From: JAITWN01 sp964546765
GTDB taxonomy: Bacteria; Pseudomonadota; Gammaproteobacteria; SZUA-140
Direction of reading: 5' to 3'
Assembly (NCBI GenBank): GCA_964546765.1
Contig: CAZJKV010000006.1
Location: 1 to 46,026 of the forward strand
DNA: 46,026 nucleotides
Shown here: positions 15,497 to 23,360 of the stretch, one piece after another
Position numbering within the stretch: the stretch's first letter is position 1
Layout: every line of letters begins with the position of its first letter
Made by a program: the position numbers and the translations under genes
Notes under the pieces: model-generated
What the model was told of the DNA's origin: nothing
Seen by the model: only the letters and a program-made list of their open reading frames with translations
The model's database searches: none

Positions 15497-17751
15497 ACAC
15501 GGCGACGCGACGCAGCGATATCCGCATCGGAGGCATGACCTGCGCGGCCTGCGTGCGCCGGGTCGAACGTGCCATTGCGAAGCTGCCGGGCGTCACCAGC
15601 GCGAGCGTCAACCTCGCGACCGCGAAGGCCTCCGTGGAATACCTGGCGGAGACCGTCGACGAACCGCGGATCCGCGCGGCGATCGTCGAGGCCGGATACC
15701 AGGCCGTTTCCGGCGAAACCGCCGGGGATGACCAGGAACGTGATGGCCGCGCACGTGAACTCGGGTCCCTGCAACGCGACCTCGCGCTCGCGCTCGTCCT
15801 GACCGCACCGCTGGTGCTGGTCGCGATGGGTCCGATGCTGCTACCGGGGTTGGGGGCGCTGATGCATGCGCTGATGCCCGAATCGGGGTGGCGCTGGCTC
15901 GAGTTGTTGCTCGCGAGTCCCGTTCTGTTCGTGGCTGGCCGGCGCTTTTTCGTGCAGGGCTGGGGGGAGCTCAGGCACATGAATCCCGGGATGAACGCAC
16001 TGGTGATGATCGGCGCGTCGGCCGCATGGTTCTATTCGGCGCTGGTGCTCGTGGCGCCGGACATCTTCCCCGAAGGGACCGACAATCTCTACTTTGAAGC
16101 TGCGGGCGTCATCGTCACGCTGATCCTGCTCGGGCGCTGGCTCGAGGCGAGGGCCAGGGGACGAACCTCGGAGGCAATCCGCCGGCTGATTCAGCTCCAG
16201 AGCAAGACTGCGCGCGTGCAGCGCAACGGACGTGAGATCGAATTGCCCATCGAGGAGGTGGTCGCCGGTGACGAAATCACGGTGCGTCCGGGCGAACGCG
16301 TGCCGGTCGACGGCATTGTGCTGCACGGGGAGAGTCATGTCGACGAATCGATGATCACCGGCGAACCGCTCCCGGCGGCGAAACGACCGGACGACGAGGT
16401 CATCGGCGGCACCATCAACAGAACCGGTGCGTTCTGTTTCCGCGCAACCCGCGTCGGCGCCGACACCTTGCTCGCACGGGTGATCCGCATGGTCGAGGAG
16501 GCCCAGGCTTCCAAGCCACCGATCCAGGAGATCGCCGACCGCATCGCCGGCGTGTTCGTGCCCGTGGTGCTGCTGCTCGCCGCCCTGACCTTCGGTATCT
16601 GGATCGGCATCGGACCCGATCCCGCGCTGAACTTCGCCTTTGTCGCCTCGGTCAGCGTCCTGTTGATCGCCTGTCCCTGCGCGATGGGCCTCGCCACTCC
16701 GACCGCGATCATGGTCGGCAGCGGAAAGGCGGCGGAGATGGGCATCCTGTTTCGCAAGGGGATCGCGCTCGAACTGCTGGCCCGTATCGATACGGTTATC
16801 TTCGACAAGACCGGAACGCTGACCCTGGGACAGCCGGAAATGACGGACATCGCGGAAGCCCTGGGCGACGAGGACCGGTTTCTGACCCTGGTCGCCAGCG
16901 CGGAGTCGCTCAGCGAACATCCGATCGCCGAGGCGATCGTCAACGCGGCAAAGGCGCGCGCGATCGACCTGAAACCTGCCGTAGCGTTCCGCGCCGAGCC
17001 CGGCTACGGCATCGAAGCCAGGGTCGGGGGTCATCTCATCCAGGCCGGATCAGGCCGCTACATGGAACGTCTCGGTATTACGACCGGGGCCCTGGCTGAT
17101 CCCGCCGCACTCTGGGCCAACCAGGGAAAGACGCTGCTCTTCGCGGCCTGTGACGGCGAGATCGCGGGCGTGATCGCGATCTCGGATCCCCTGAAGGCAG
17201 GCAGTCGCGAGGCGATCGCGGCGTTGCATGCGCTGGGCATGAAGACCGGCATGCTGAGCGGCGACAATCCCCAGACCGCGAACGCGGTCGCAGGCGAGGT
17301 CGGCATCGATCTCGTGTTCGCGGAGGTATTACCCGACCGGAAGGCGGAAGAGGTACAGCGCCTGCAGGAGCGGGGACGGCGCGTCGCGTTCGTCGGCGAC
17401 GGTATCAACGATGCGCCGGCGCTCGCGCGCGCCGACGTAGGTATCGCGATCGGGACCGGCACCGACATCGCGATCGAATCCGGCGACGTGATCCTGATGA
17501 GCGGCGACCTGCGCGGGATACTCAATGCGATTGCGCTGTCCCGGCAGACATTGCGCACAATCCGTCTGAATTTTTTCTGGGCCTACGCCTACAACGTGGC
17601 GCTGATCCCGGTTGCAGCCGGTGCACTGTATCCGTTTACGGGACTGCTGCTGAATCCGATGCTCGCCGCCGCGGCAATGAGTGTCTCGAGCCTGTTTGTC
17701 GTCAGCAACAGCCTGCGTCTGCGCGGCTTCCAGGCCGTGCAGACGCACTGA
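15493..17751 (+). CDS. copA: Copper-exporting P1B-type ATPase CopA
   Basis: This inner-membrane Cu(I) efflux ATPase has 752 residues. It has one N-terminal HMA domain (GMTCAAC near residues 14-20), the actuator loop TGE (SMITGEPLP), the intramembrane CPC in IACPCAMGLATPT, the phosphorylation motif DKTGTLT, the SEHP nucleotide-binding motif and GDGINDAPAL. TM7 and TM8 carry YN and MSVSS, the P1B-1 (Cu+/Ag+) signature. The start is a TTG that overlaps the csoR stop codon by 4 bp (TTGA). It is the last gene of the copper operon and converges on nikO. Confidence 0.95.
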   Translation: MNTATRRSDIRIGGMTCAACVRRVERAIAKLPGVTSASVNLATAKASVEYLAETVDEPRIRAAIVEAGYQAVSGETAGDDQERDGRARELGSLQRDLALALVLTAPLVLVAMGPMLLPGLGALMHALMPESGWRWLELLLASPVLFVAGRRFFVQGWGELRHMNPGMNALVMIGASAAWFYSALVLVAPDIFPEGTDNLYFEAAGVIVTLILLGRWLEARARGRTSEAIRRLIQLQSKTARVQRNGREIELPIEEVVAGDEITVRPGERVPVDGIVLHGESHVDESMITGEPLPAAKRPDDEVIGGTINRTGAFCFRATRVGADTLLARVIRMVEEAQASKPPIQEIADRIAGVFVPVVLLLAALTFGIWIGIGPDPALNFAFVASVSVLLIACPCAMGLATPTAIMVGSGKAAEMGILFRKGIALELLARIDTVIFDKTGTLTLGQPEMTDIAEALGDEDRFLTLVASAESLSEHPIAEAIVNAAKARAIDLKPAVAFRAEPGYGIEARVGGHLIQAGSGRYMERLGITTGALADPAALWANQGKTLLFAACDGEIAGVIAISDPLKAGSREAIAALHALGMKTGMLSGDNPQTANAVAGEVGIDLVFAEVLPDRKAEEVQRLQERGRRVAFVGDGINDAPALARADVGIAIGTGTDIAIESGDVILMSGDLRGILNAIALSRQTLRTIRLNFFWAYAYNVALIPVAAGALYPFTGLLLNPMLAAAAMSVSSLFVVSNSLRLRGFQAVQTH

Positions 17752-17791
17752 GCGGCGACGCAGCTCCGCTGGTAGCCAATGCGGAGGGATC

Positions 17792-18769
17792 TCAGCTGAT
17801 CTTCTTTCTGTCGGTGCCCGGCGCCTGGTCTCCGTCATCGAGCGCCTCGTCGTGGAAATGCGACTCGTCGACCGTTTCGTGAAGGTGGCCATGGTCGTGT
17901 TCGTGGGTGTGCAGATGCACGTGATGGTGGCCGTCCGCGCCATGGGCGTGCCGGTGGGCATGGAGGAATTTGCCGATGACGCTGCGGTCGCCCTCGTCCA
18001 TCTCCTGCCGGTGGAGGATGTCATGGAGGAGCTCGTGGGTCATCAGCGCGAGCGGCAGCTCCAGCTTGTTGTCCTCGAGCAGCTTGCGGTCATACAGGAT
18101 GTCGGTGGTCGGCCCGTCGACGGCGATGCGACCGTCGACCAGCAACAGGCAACGGCTGCAGACTTCGAGCGCAATGTCGAGGTCGTGCGTACACAGCAGC
18201 ACGGTCTTGTCGGAGTCCCTGAGCCAGTTGATCAGGTTGCGCCGGTTCATCGGGTCCATGTTCGTCGATGGTTCGTCGAACACCAGGATATCGGGCTGGT
18301 AGGACAGCACCGTCGCGAGGGCGAGACGCTTGCGCTCGCCGAAGGACAGGTGAAACGATGAGCGTTCCTCGAATCCTTCCAGCCCGACGATCGCGAGCGC
18401 CTCACCGACCCGACTCTCGATCTCCTCCCTGGGCAGATCGAGATTGAGCGGGCCGAAGGCGACATCATCGAACACCGTAGGACAGAACAGCTGGTCGTCG
18501 GGATCCTGGAACACGATGCCGACCTTGCGCCGCACTTGCTTAAGGGTGTCCTTGGCGATGACGACGCCGTCGATCGTAACCTTGCCCGATACCGGAAACT
18601 GGACGCCGTTCAGGTGGCTCATGAAGGTGGACTTGCCGGCGCCATTGGGGCCGATCAATGCAACCTTCTCACCCTTGTGGATGTGGCAGCTCAGTCCTTT
18701 CAGGACCTCATGCCCGTCCGGGTAGCTGAAGAATACGTTATCGACATCGATCATGACCGGTGCTGACAT
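17792..18769 (-). CDS. nikO: Nickel/cobalt ECF transporter ATPase with His-rich tail (NikO/CbiO)
   Basis: This is the ATPase of an energy-coupling-factor metal importer. It is 325 residues, against about 270 usual for CbiO-type ATPases. Walker A is GPNGAGKST (near 40-48), the Q-loop FQDPDDQLF is diagnostic of ECF/Cbi ATPases, the signature is LSFGERKRLA, and Walker B is ILVFDEPS. From about residue 268 a tail is packed with His (HAHRHAHGADGHHHVHLHTHEHDHGH and more), likely to bind or buffer nickel. The ATG at 18769 follows AGAGG. It is the last gene of the nikL-M-Q-O cluster, and NikR upstream favours nickel over cobalt. Confidence 0.9.
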   Translation of the reverse strand: MSAPVMIDVDNVFFSYPDGHEVLKGLSCHIHKGEKVALIGPNGAGKSTFMSHLNGVQFPVSGKVTIDGVVIAKDTLKQVRRKVGIVFQDPDDQLFCPTVFDDVAFGPLNLDLPREEIESRVGEALAIVGLEGFEERSSFHLSFGERKRLALATVLSYQPDILVFDEPSTNMDPMNRRNLINWLRDSDKTVLLCTHDLDIALEVCSRCLLLVDGRIAVDGPTTDILYDRKLLEDNKLELPLALMTHELLHDILHRQEMDEGDRSVIGKFLHAHRHAHGADGHHHVHLHTHEHDHGHLHETVDESHFHDEALDDGDQAPGTDRKKIS

Positions 18770-18824
18770 CAGTTCCTCTCCGTCACGCCTGCTTGCGCCA
18801 GGATTGTGGGATCATGGCGCGTGA

Positions 18825-19613
18825 TCAAAACCATGCATGCTCCGCGACGCCGAATCGTCCGCTCAGATCGGTCGCGAGCAGGGCGGCAGCGATGGCGAGC
18901 ACGACCGCCGCCTTGACGTAGTCCAGCGGTTCCGAGCGGAAGGTCACCATCGAGTGCAACTCGCCCTGATAACCCTTGGACAACATCGCCTTGTAGACCC
19001 GCTCCGTGCGCTCGAAGCTGTGCACCAGCAATGTCCCGACGAAGTGCCCGAAGATGCGCAGGGTCCTGCGATCGGTGCGCGCGACAAAACCCCGCACGCG
19101 CATCGAAGTATACATGCGCTTCATCTCGTCGAGAAACAGGAAGGTATAACGATAGGTGAACAGCAGCATCTGGACGATGATTTTCGGACACTTCAGCCGC
19201 TGCAGCGCAATCATCGAGACGTCGAAGCGGCTCGAGCCGAACAGCGCGAAACTGACGACGACGATGGCGAGCGCCTTCATGAAGATCAGCGCCGCGATGC
19301 GCAGGCCTTCCCACGCGAACGGCAGACCGATCACGTAAAAGGCCGGCTCCCCGGGATAGGTCAGGGGCATGACCAGGAAGAACGGCAGCAGGAATACCAG
19401 CACGAAGGCCAGTCCGTGCGACACGAAATGAATCGGCAGGGCGCTGATGCCGAGGATCAGGACGGCGAGCACCAGGGCTGCCGCCGCCATCGGCAGGGAT
19501 TTCAGTAACGCGATCGTGATGATCAGCAGGCCCAGCGCGACCGTCTTGACCCGCGGATCCCAGCGCTGGATCGGCGAGGCGACGCTGGCGTAACGGTCGA
19601 TGTCGAGCGCCAC
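18825..19613 (-). CDS. nikQ: Nickel/cobalt ECF transporter transmembrane T component (NikQ/CbiQ)
   Basis: This 262-residue membrane protein couples the ATPase to the substrate-binding NikM. It starts with GTG at 19613, behind a GGAGAGG ribosome site. Five or six hydrophobic segments and the two T-component coupling motifs are visible: the Ala-Arg-Gly-type SMRVRGF near residues 172-178 and the later AMLSKGYQG. The N-terminus (YASVASPIQRWDPRVKT) is typical of CbiQ. It lies 55 bp upstream of nikO and 28 bp downstream of nikM. Confidence 0.92.
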   Translation of the reverse strand: MALDIDRYASVASPIQRWDPRVKTVALGLLIITIALLKSLPMAAAALVLAVLILGISALPIHFVSHGLAFVLVFLLPFFLVMPLTYPGEPAFYVIGLPFAWEGLRIAALIFMKALAIVVVSFALFGSSRFDVSMIALQRLKCPKIIVQMLLFTYRYTFLFLDEMKRMYTSMRVRGFVARTDRRTLRIFGHFVGTLLVHSFERTERVYKAMLSKGYQGELHSMVTFRSEPLDYVKAAVVLAIAAALLATDLSGRFGVAEHAWF

Positions 19614-19641
19614 CCCCGCCTACCTCTCCATCGGGTGCATG

Positions 19642-20277
19642 TCAGCGGGTTCCGCCGGCATCGACCACGGGCATCTTGCGACCGGCCAGCACCTCCGGCT
19701 TGACCTTGTGCAGGAATTCCGCGCTGGCGCCGACCACAGCGGCCTCGATCAGCATGATCGGTATATGGGCCAGAAGGATCATGCCGGCGACTGCGAAGAA
19801 GGCCTCGCCGGTGCTCAATAGCGCCAGCGCCAATACTATGCCCGAACTGATCGTCGCGACCGCGGCAGCCAGCGCGCCGAAGACGAATTCACGCTTGCTG
19901 AAGCTGAAATGATGGCGTAACTGCCAGACAACGTAGGCAACCAGCGCCCCCCCCCCGAGCATGAGGGTGTTGACGCCGATCACGGTCACACCGCCGTGCC
20001 CGAAGATGATGGCCTGCAGGATGATGCCGAGCATGATCGCCGGGAAGGCGCGCCAGCCGAGCACGATGGCAACCAGTCCGTTCAGTATCAGGTGCACGCT
20101 CGCGGGACCGATCGGCACCTTGATCAGCGAGGCGACGAAGAATACCGAGGTGATCACCGCGATCTTCGGCACCTCCTCCATGTCCATGTTGCGCATCGTC
20201 GCCGCGGCCACGATGACGGCGCCGGCATAGCCGGCAGTCCAGACGGGCGCGTTCAGAATGCCTTCGGAGATGTGCAT
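19642..20277 (-). CDS. nikM: Nickel/cobalt ECF transporter substrate-binding S component (NikM/CbiM)
   Basis: NikM is the membrane subunit that binds Ni(II) or Co(II). The N-terminal MHI places a ligand His at position 2, and the IPIGPASVHLILNGLV block supplies a further conserved His. These are hallmarks of CbiM/NikM, in which the metal sits in a site formed by the N-terminus. The 211 residues carry about seven hydrophobic segments. No NikN is present; the adjacent nikL probably replaces it. Confidence 0.93.
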   Translation of the reverse strand: MHISEGILNAPVWTAGYAGAVIVAAATMRNMDMEEVPKIAVITSVFFVASLIKVPIGPASVHLILNGLVAIVLGWRAFPAIMLGIILQAIIFGHGGVTVIGVNTLMLGGGALVAYVVWQLRHHFSFSKREFVFGALAAAVATISSGIVLALALLSTGEAFFAVAGMILLAHIPIMLIEAAVVGASAEFLHKVKPEVLAGRKMPVVDAGGTR

Positions 20278-20347
20278 GGCGTGGCCGGATGTCCCTGGGT
20301 ACAGATTCTCTTATCGGTTACCGGCGCGGCGGACTAAACTGCCAGCT

Positions 20348-20950
20348 TCAGTTACCGGAGGCGGCGGATCTACCCTGCATGCCGCGGGCCTTCAGATAGA
20401 AGAAGACCCCGACGATGCCGACGATGAAACCAATCCCGCCGATGATATCACTGATGGTGCGCCGCTCGCGCAGCTCCGCGACGTTGCGCACCAACGGAAG
20501 CTGCGCCTCGGTGACGACCCGGCGAATGACGGCCTCGAGCGCAGCATCGTTCAGTGCGACGGCCGTAGTGGCTGACCCCGCATCGCTCGACGCCGGCGAT
20601 TCACCGGCCGTCGCCATGGCGCCGCGCAACTCGTCCGCCGGCAGCGTATATTCAACCCGGTGTCCCATACCGGCATAGAGTGAGATCCTGAGATCGGTGA
20701 CGGCGGGGATGTCGAACACGAAGACGCCCTCGTCGTCGGCCTGGCCCTCGACGAGCACCTCACCATCGGGTGAAAACACCCGGATCTCTGCCTTTTCCGT
20801 GACCTTGCCATCAGTGAAGAAGCCCTCCACTACGACGCTTTTCCCTTCCACATAGGCAAACATGTTGACGCTGTGGGCATGGACCGGCGCAATCGACGAC
20901 AGCACACCGGTCAGGATCAGAAGGGTCATAAGCAGGCGGACAATCGTCAT
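20348..20950 (-). CDS. nikL: NikL/CbiL-like accessory protein of nickel ECF transporter
   Basis: This 200-residue envelope protein has the signal sequence MTIVRLLMTLLILTGVLSS cleaved near VHA, so the mature protein begins with His (HSVNMFAYVEG). It then has a transthyretin-like beta domain (VEGFFTDGKV, GMGHRVEYTLPADELRG), a linker, and a C-terminal membrane anchor (IIGGIGFIVGIVGVFFYLKA). This matches the NikL/CbiL proteins found in NikMQO systems that lack NikN. The ATG at 20950 has a GGTGA ribosome site 8 bp upstream; TTG and GTG codons at 20965 and 20962 are less likely. It is the first gene of the cluster, 70 bp before nikM. Confidence 0.82.
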   Translation of the reverse strand: MTIVRLLMTLLILTGVLSSIAPVHAHSVNMFAYVEGKSVVVEGFFTDGKVTEKAEIRVFSPDGEVLVEGQADDEGVFVFDIPAVTDLRISLYAGMGHRVEYTLPADELRGAMATAGESPASSDAGSATTAVALNDAALEAVIRRVVTEAQLPLVRNVAELRERRTISDIIGGIGFIVGIVGVFFYLKARGMQGRSAASGN

Positions 20951-20971
20951 GAGCAGGGTCACCAAATCAAG

Positions 20972-20997
20972 TCATACACAATGTGAACACATCATAC
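20972..20997 (-). promoter_or_regulatory. Candidate NikR-responsive site upstream of nikL
   Basis: Two copies of GTATGA on the minus strand (20997-20992 and 20977-20972) are spaced exactly 20 bp start to start, directly upstream of nikL. GTATGA is the half-site of the E. coli NikR operator, but there the halves are inverted with a 16-bp spacer, whereas here both point the same way. The match is therefore suggestive only. Confidence 0.4.
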
Positions 20998-21008
20998 CAC
21001 AAGCTCGT

Positions 21009-21036
21009 AAAAAACGCCCCTGAGAGCGGGGCGTTT
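21009..21036 (-). terminator. Rho-independent terminator after moaE
   Basis: A 9-bp stem AAACGCCCC/GGGGCGTTT (21012-21020 with 21028-21036) has a 7-nt loop. On the minus strand it runs into a T tract (21014-21009). It lies 35 bp after the moaE stop codon and before the nikL promoter. Confidence 0.88.
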
Positions 21037-21070
21037 CAGATGCGGAAACTGAGGATGCGACGCCTGCCGA

Positions 21071-21544
21071 TCAGGCGGACTTGCGAACGACCCGCTGCGC
21101 GACGCCCGGATCCTCGGAGTTCTTCTCGACCCAGTGCTTCCTGCCCTCGGTCGTCACCTCGCACTTCCAGAACGGGGCACTTTCCTTGAGGTAGTTGATG
21201 ATGTAGCGGCAGGCGTCGAAGGAATCCTTGCGATGGGCCGACCACACCGCGACCAGCACGATCGGGTCCGTAGGCACCATCTCGCCGACGCGATGGGCGA
21301 CCAGACAGTCCATGATGTCCCACTCGTCCATCGCCTCCTGGCAGACACGCTCGATGTGATGCTCGGTCATGCCGGGGTAGTAATCGAGATTCATCGCGCG
21401 CACGTCCTGGCCGTCATTGAAGTCGCGCATCGTGCCGACGAAGGTCACGACGCCGCCATGCTTGCCCGCGGGCAGCGCGGACATCTCGTAGTCCATGACT
21501 TCCTTGTACGGATCCAGCGTGTCCTTGGTGATGAATACTTTCAT
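21071..21544 (-). CDS. moaE: Molybdopterin synthase catalytic subunit MoaE
   Basis: MoaE is the large subunit of molybdopterin synthase, which adds two sulfurs from MoaD thiocarboxylate to cyclic pyranopterin monophosphate. The 157 residues contain GGVVTFVGTMRDFNDG, the LDYYPGM block, the AHRVGEM segment, the VWSAHRKDSFDACRYIINYLK catalytic region with its Arg and Lys, and PFWKCE. It lies 1 bp after moaD on the same strand, so translation is coupled. It is the last gene before a terminator. Confidence 0.96.
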   Translation of the reverse strand: MKVFITKDTLDPYKEVMDYEMSALPAGKHGGVVTFVGTMRDFNDGQDVRAMNLDYYPGMTEHHIERVCQEAMDEWDIMDCLVAHRVGEMVPTDPIVLVAVWSAHRKDSFDACRYIINYLKESAPFWKCEVTTEGRKHWVEKNSEDPGVAQRVVRKSA

Positions 21545-21545
21545 G

Positions 21546-21779
21546 TCAGCCTCCGGTCACCGGTGGGAAAAACGCAACCTCGTCGCCGCTCTTCAGTACG
21601 TGACCCGAATCCGTGTACTCCATGTTCACGGCGACCAGGATCGTTTCGGGGATCGGTTCGCTGGAGACCTCGCTCCAGACGTCGGCCACCGTCGCCTTGT
21701 CTCCGTTCAGACTGACCTTGTCCTCGGACTTGCCCATGCGGTCACGAAGACTCGCAAAATAACGCACCTTGATATCCAT
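21546..21779 (-). CDS. moaD: Molybdopterin synthase sulfur-carrier subunit MoaD
   Basis: This 77-residue ubiquitin-like protein's C-terminal Gly-Gly (PPVTGG) is adenylated by MoeB and converted to a thiocarboxylate that donates sulfur in MoaE. The N-terminus MDIKVRYFASLRDRMG and the late GDEVAFFPPVTGG are canonical. It sits between moaC (43 bp upstream) and moaE (1 bp downstream). Confidence 0.96.
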   Translation of the reverse strand: MDIKVRYFASLRDRMGKSEDKVSLNGDKATVADVWSEVSSEPIPETILVAVNMEYTDSGHVLKSGDEVAFFPPVTGG

Positions 21780-21822
21780 GATTCTCTCGCCTCAGCTCGA
21801 CTTGACCAATGACCGCGCGCTA

Positions 21823-22314
21823 TCAGGCGCTGGCCGATCTGCGCCAGTGGCCCGATTTTCCACCCGACTTCTCGAGCAGCCCTATTTCCGAGATGACCAT
21901 GCCGCGATCGACCGCCTTGCACATGTCATAAATCGTCAACAACGCAACCTGCACCGCCGTCAGGGTCTCCATCTCGACACCGGTCTGGCCGTTGCAGCGG
22001 ACCACCGCCTTGCAATGGACGGCGTTCTTGTCCGGTTCCGGCGTCAGGTCCAGATCGACCGATGTGATCATGATCGGATGACACAGCGGGATCAGGTCCG
22101 GGGTCTTCTTCGCACCCATGATCCCGGCGACGCGGGCTATCCCCAGCACATCGCCTTTCTTGTGCGATCCTTCCATGATCTTCTTCAGCGTTTCCGGCAA
22201 CATGTAGATTCGACCCTCTGCGACGCCTTCGCGTGTCGTGCTGCTCTTTGCGCCGACATCGACCATATAGGCCTCGCCGCTGGCATTGAAGTGGGTCAGG
22301 TCGTTATAGCTCAT
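21823..22314 (-). CDS. moaC: Cyclic pyranopterin monophosphate synthase MoaC
   Basis: MoaC converts the product of MoaA to cyclic pyranopterin monophosphate. The 163-residue protein has the conserved MVDVGAKSSTTREGVAEG block, LIPLCHPIMIT, and the late GVEMETLTAVQVALLTIYDMCKAVDRGM catalytic region including the Asp-Met-Cys-Lys segment. The usual C-terminal KSGGKSGHW is present. It follows moaA by 60 bp. Confidence 0.97.
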   Translation of the reverse strand: MSYNDLTHFNASGEAYMVDVGAKSSTTREGVAEGRIYMLPETLKKIMEGSHKKGDVLGIARVAGIMGAKKTPDLIPLCHPIMITSVDLDLTPEPDKNAVHCKAVVRCNGQTGVEMETLTAVQVALLTIYDMCKAVDRGMVISEIGLLEKSGGKSGHWRRSASA

Positions 22315-22374
22315 CGTGCGTCATCCCTTCATTTGACTGTATATTGAAGTGAAACTACCGTGATCCTGCCGCGC

Positions 22375-22836
22375 TCATCCGCCAATCTGGGTCATGCTGG
22401 CCCTGGACCGGTCGATATCCGATACATTGATCTTCGCGGCGACGCTCGCCGCCTTCTTGGCCTCGAACCCGTCCTTGTGCTTCTCGTCGAAGGCCTTGCG
22501 GAACAGCGCGACGATATCGTCATCGCTGCCGCCCTTGCGGATCAGATCGCGCAGGTGATAGGGCGCTTCGGAGTACAGACAGTTCATGATNNNNNNNNNN
22601 NNNNNNNNNNNNNNNNNNNNNNNNNNNNNNNNNNNNNNNNNNNNNNNNNNNNNNNNNNNNNNNNNNNNNNNNNNNNNNNNNNNNNNNNNNGCGATCCGGA
22701 CATAGTCGAAGGTCCGTCCGTGTCGGTCCTGCAGTGGCGGGAGCGGATTGAGCGGCGGATTTTCCTGCTGCAACGCTGAAACGGAGTTCTCTGCGAGTGC
22801 TCCGTATGACTTCTGATTCAGCGAGTTATTGAGCAT
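22375..22836 (-). CDS. moaA: GTP 3',8-cyclase MoaA (interrupted by an assembly gap)
   Basis: MoaA is the radical-SAM enzyme that rearranges GTP in the first step of molybdenum cofactor synthesis. Only both ends are visible. Before the gap are about 48 N-terminal residues ending DRHGRTFDYVRI, the block just before the CxxxCxxC cluster. After it are about 70 C-terminal residues (NCLYSEAPYHLRDLIRKG...) ending in the catalytic MTQIGG. The start ATG at 22836 has a textbook GAGGAGA ribosome site 6 bp upstream; the frame open to 22938 lies in the leader. MoaA proteins are about 325-340 residues, so roughly 250 residues, including the Fe-S motif, are hidden. The gene lies behind a long structured leader and heads moaACDE. 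Confidence 0.85.
   Translation of the reverse strand: MLNNSLNQKSYGALAENSVSALQQENPPLNPLPPLQDRHGRTFDYVRIXXXXXXXXXXXXXXXXXXXXXXXXXXXXXXXXXXIMNCLYSEAPYHLRDLIRKGGSDDDIVALFRKAFDEKHKDGFEAKKAASVAAKINVSDIDRSRASMTQIGG
22591..22690. other. Assembly gap of 100 N
   Basis: Exactly 100 undetermined bases lie inside moaA. The flanking coding parts imply about 750 missing bases, so the run is a placeholder of arbitrary length and not a measured distance. Confidence 0.9.
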
Positions 22837-22942
22837 GACTGTTCTCCTCGAGGGCTGCTGGATTCCTGCTTCGCATGAACATGTATTCAAAACGACTCGT
22901 TTCAGTTGACCTGTCGCCAGGGTGAACGAATGCTTCATCCCT

Positions 22943-23106
22943 GCATATCATCGAACTTGGGTGGAGGCTTCCAGTCCACCTGGTCGTCCGTAACGTGGTG
23001 TGCGGGGTGCGCAGAACCCCAAGTCGCATGCCCTTGCGGAAGAGAACCCCCAACTTCGGAGGCCTGATACTTGGGTAGTCTCCATGCCGTTTAGGCAGAG
23101 TCTACC
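22943..23106 (-). ncRNA. Structured moaA leader RNA, candidate Moco-responsive riboswitch
   Basis: Read on the minus strand, the moaA leader folds into several stems. GGTAG/CTACC (23106-23102 with 23078-23074) encloses CTC-GCC/GGC-GAG. A long-range stem joins GCATGCGACTTGGG (about 23031-23018) to CCCAAGTTCGATGATATGC (22961-22943). Inside that stem lie a GGGGT/ACCCC hairpin and a GGTGGA/TCCACC hairpin (around 22960-22980). Upstream, TATGAT (23186-23181) in an AT-rich stretch is a likely -10, giving a leader of about 340 nt. The position before moaA is where the Moco riboswitch occurs in gammaproteobacteria. I infer identity from position and foldability, not from a remembered consensus. The rest of the 22837-23360 gap shows no gene. 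Confidence 0.45.
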
Positions 23107-23360
23107 TTCGCGGAAGCATAGCATATCGGGAACCGGAACGGAATCACACACCCGGTCCGGTACGTGAGCCAAGCTCAAGTATCATAAAAATAATTCTCTC
23201 GTAATACTATCTCGATCTTACCCATCGCACCTGAGCGCGCCGCCGCTTGCCGCCGTCGGTCGAATCATCGGACAATAGCCGACCGGTCTACACAAGGTAT
23301 CGACACTTGCGCGGATCATATGACTCGCCCGCCCCAAAACCAAGAGCGTAATTTTCCACC

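Noticed and set aside
15841..17034. A 397-codon minus-strand frame over copA
   Set aside because: copA has all P-type ATPase motifs on the plus strand; the antisense product is low in hydrophobic order and has no motif.
22375..22938. A continuous protein spanning the N run, as if 100 bases were the real gap
   Set aside because: The join is accidental. The flanking parts are the two ends of MoaA and the missing length is far greater than 100 bases.
22837..22938. A longer moaA start at 22938
   Set aside because: The ATG at 22836 has an ideal ribosome site; the extension lies in the structured leader and has no MoaA similarity.
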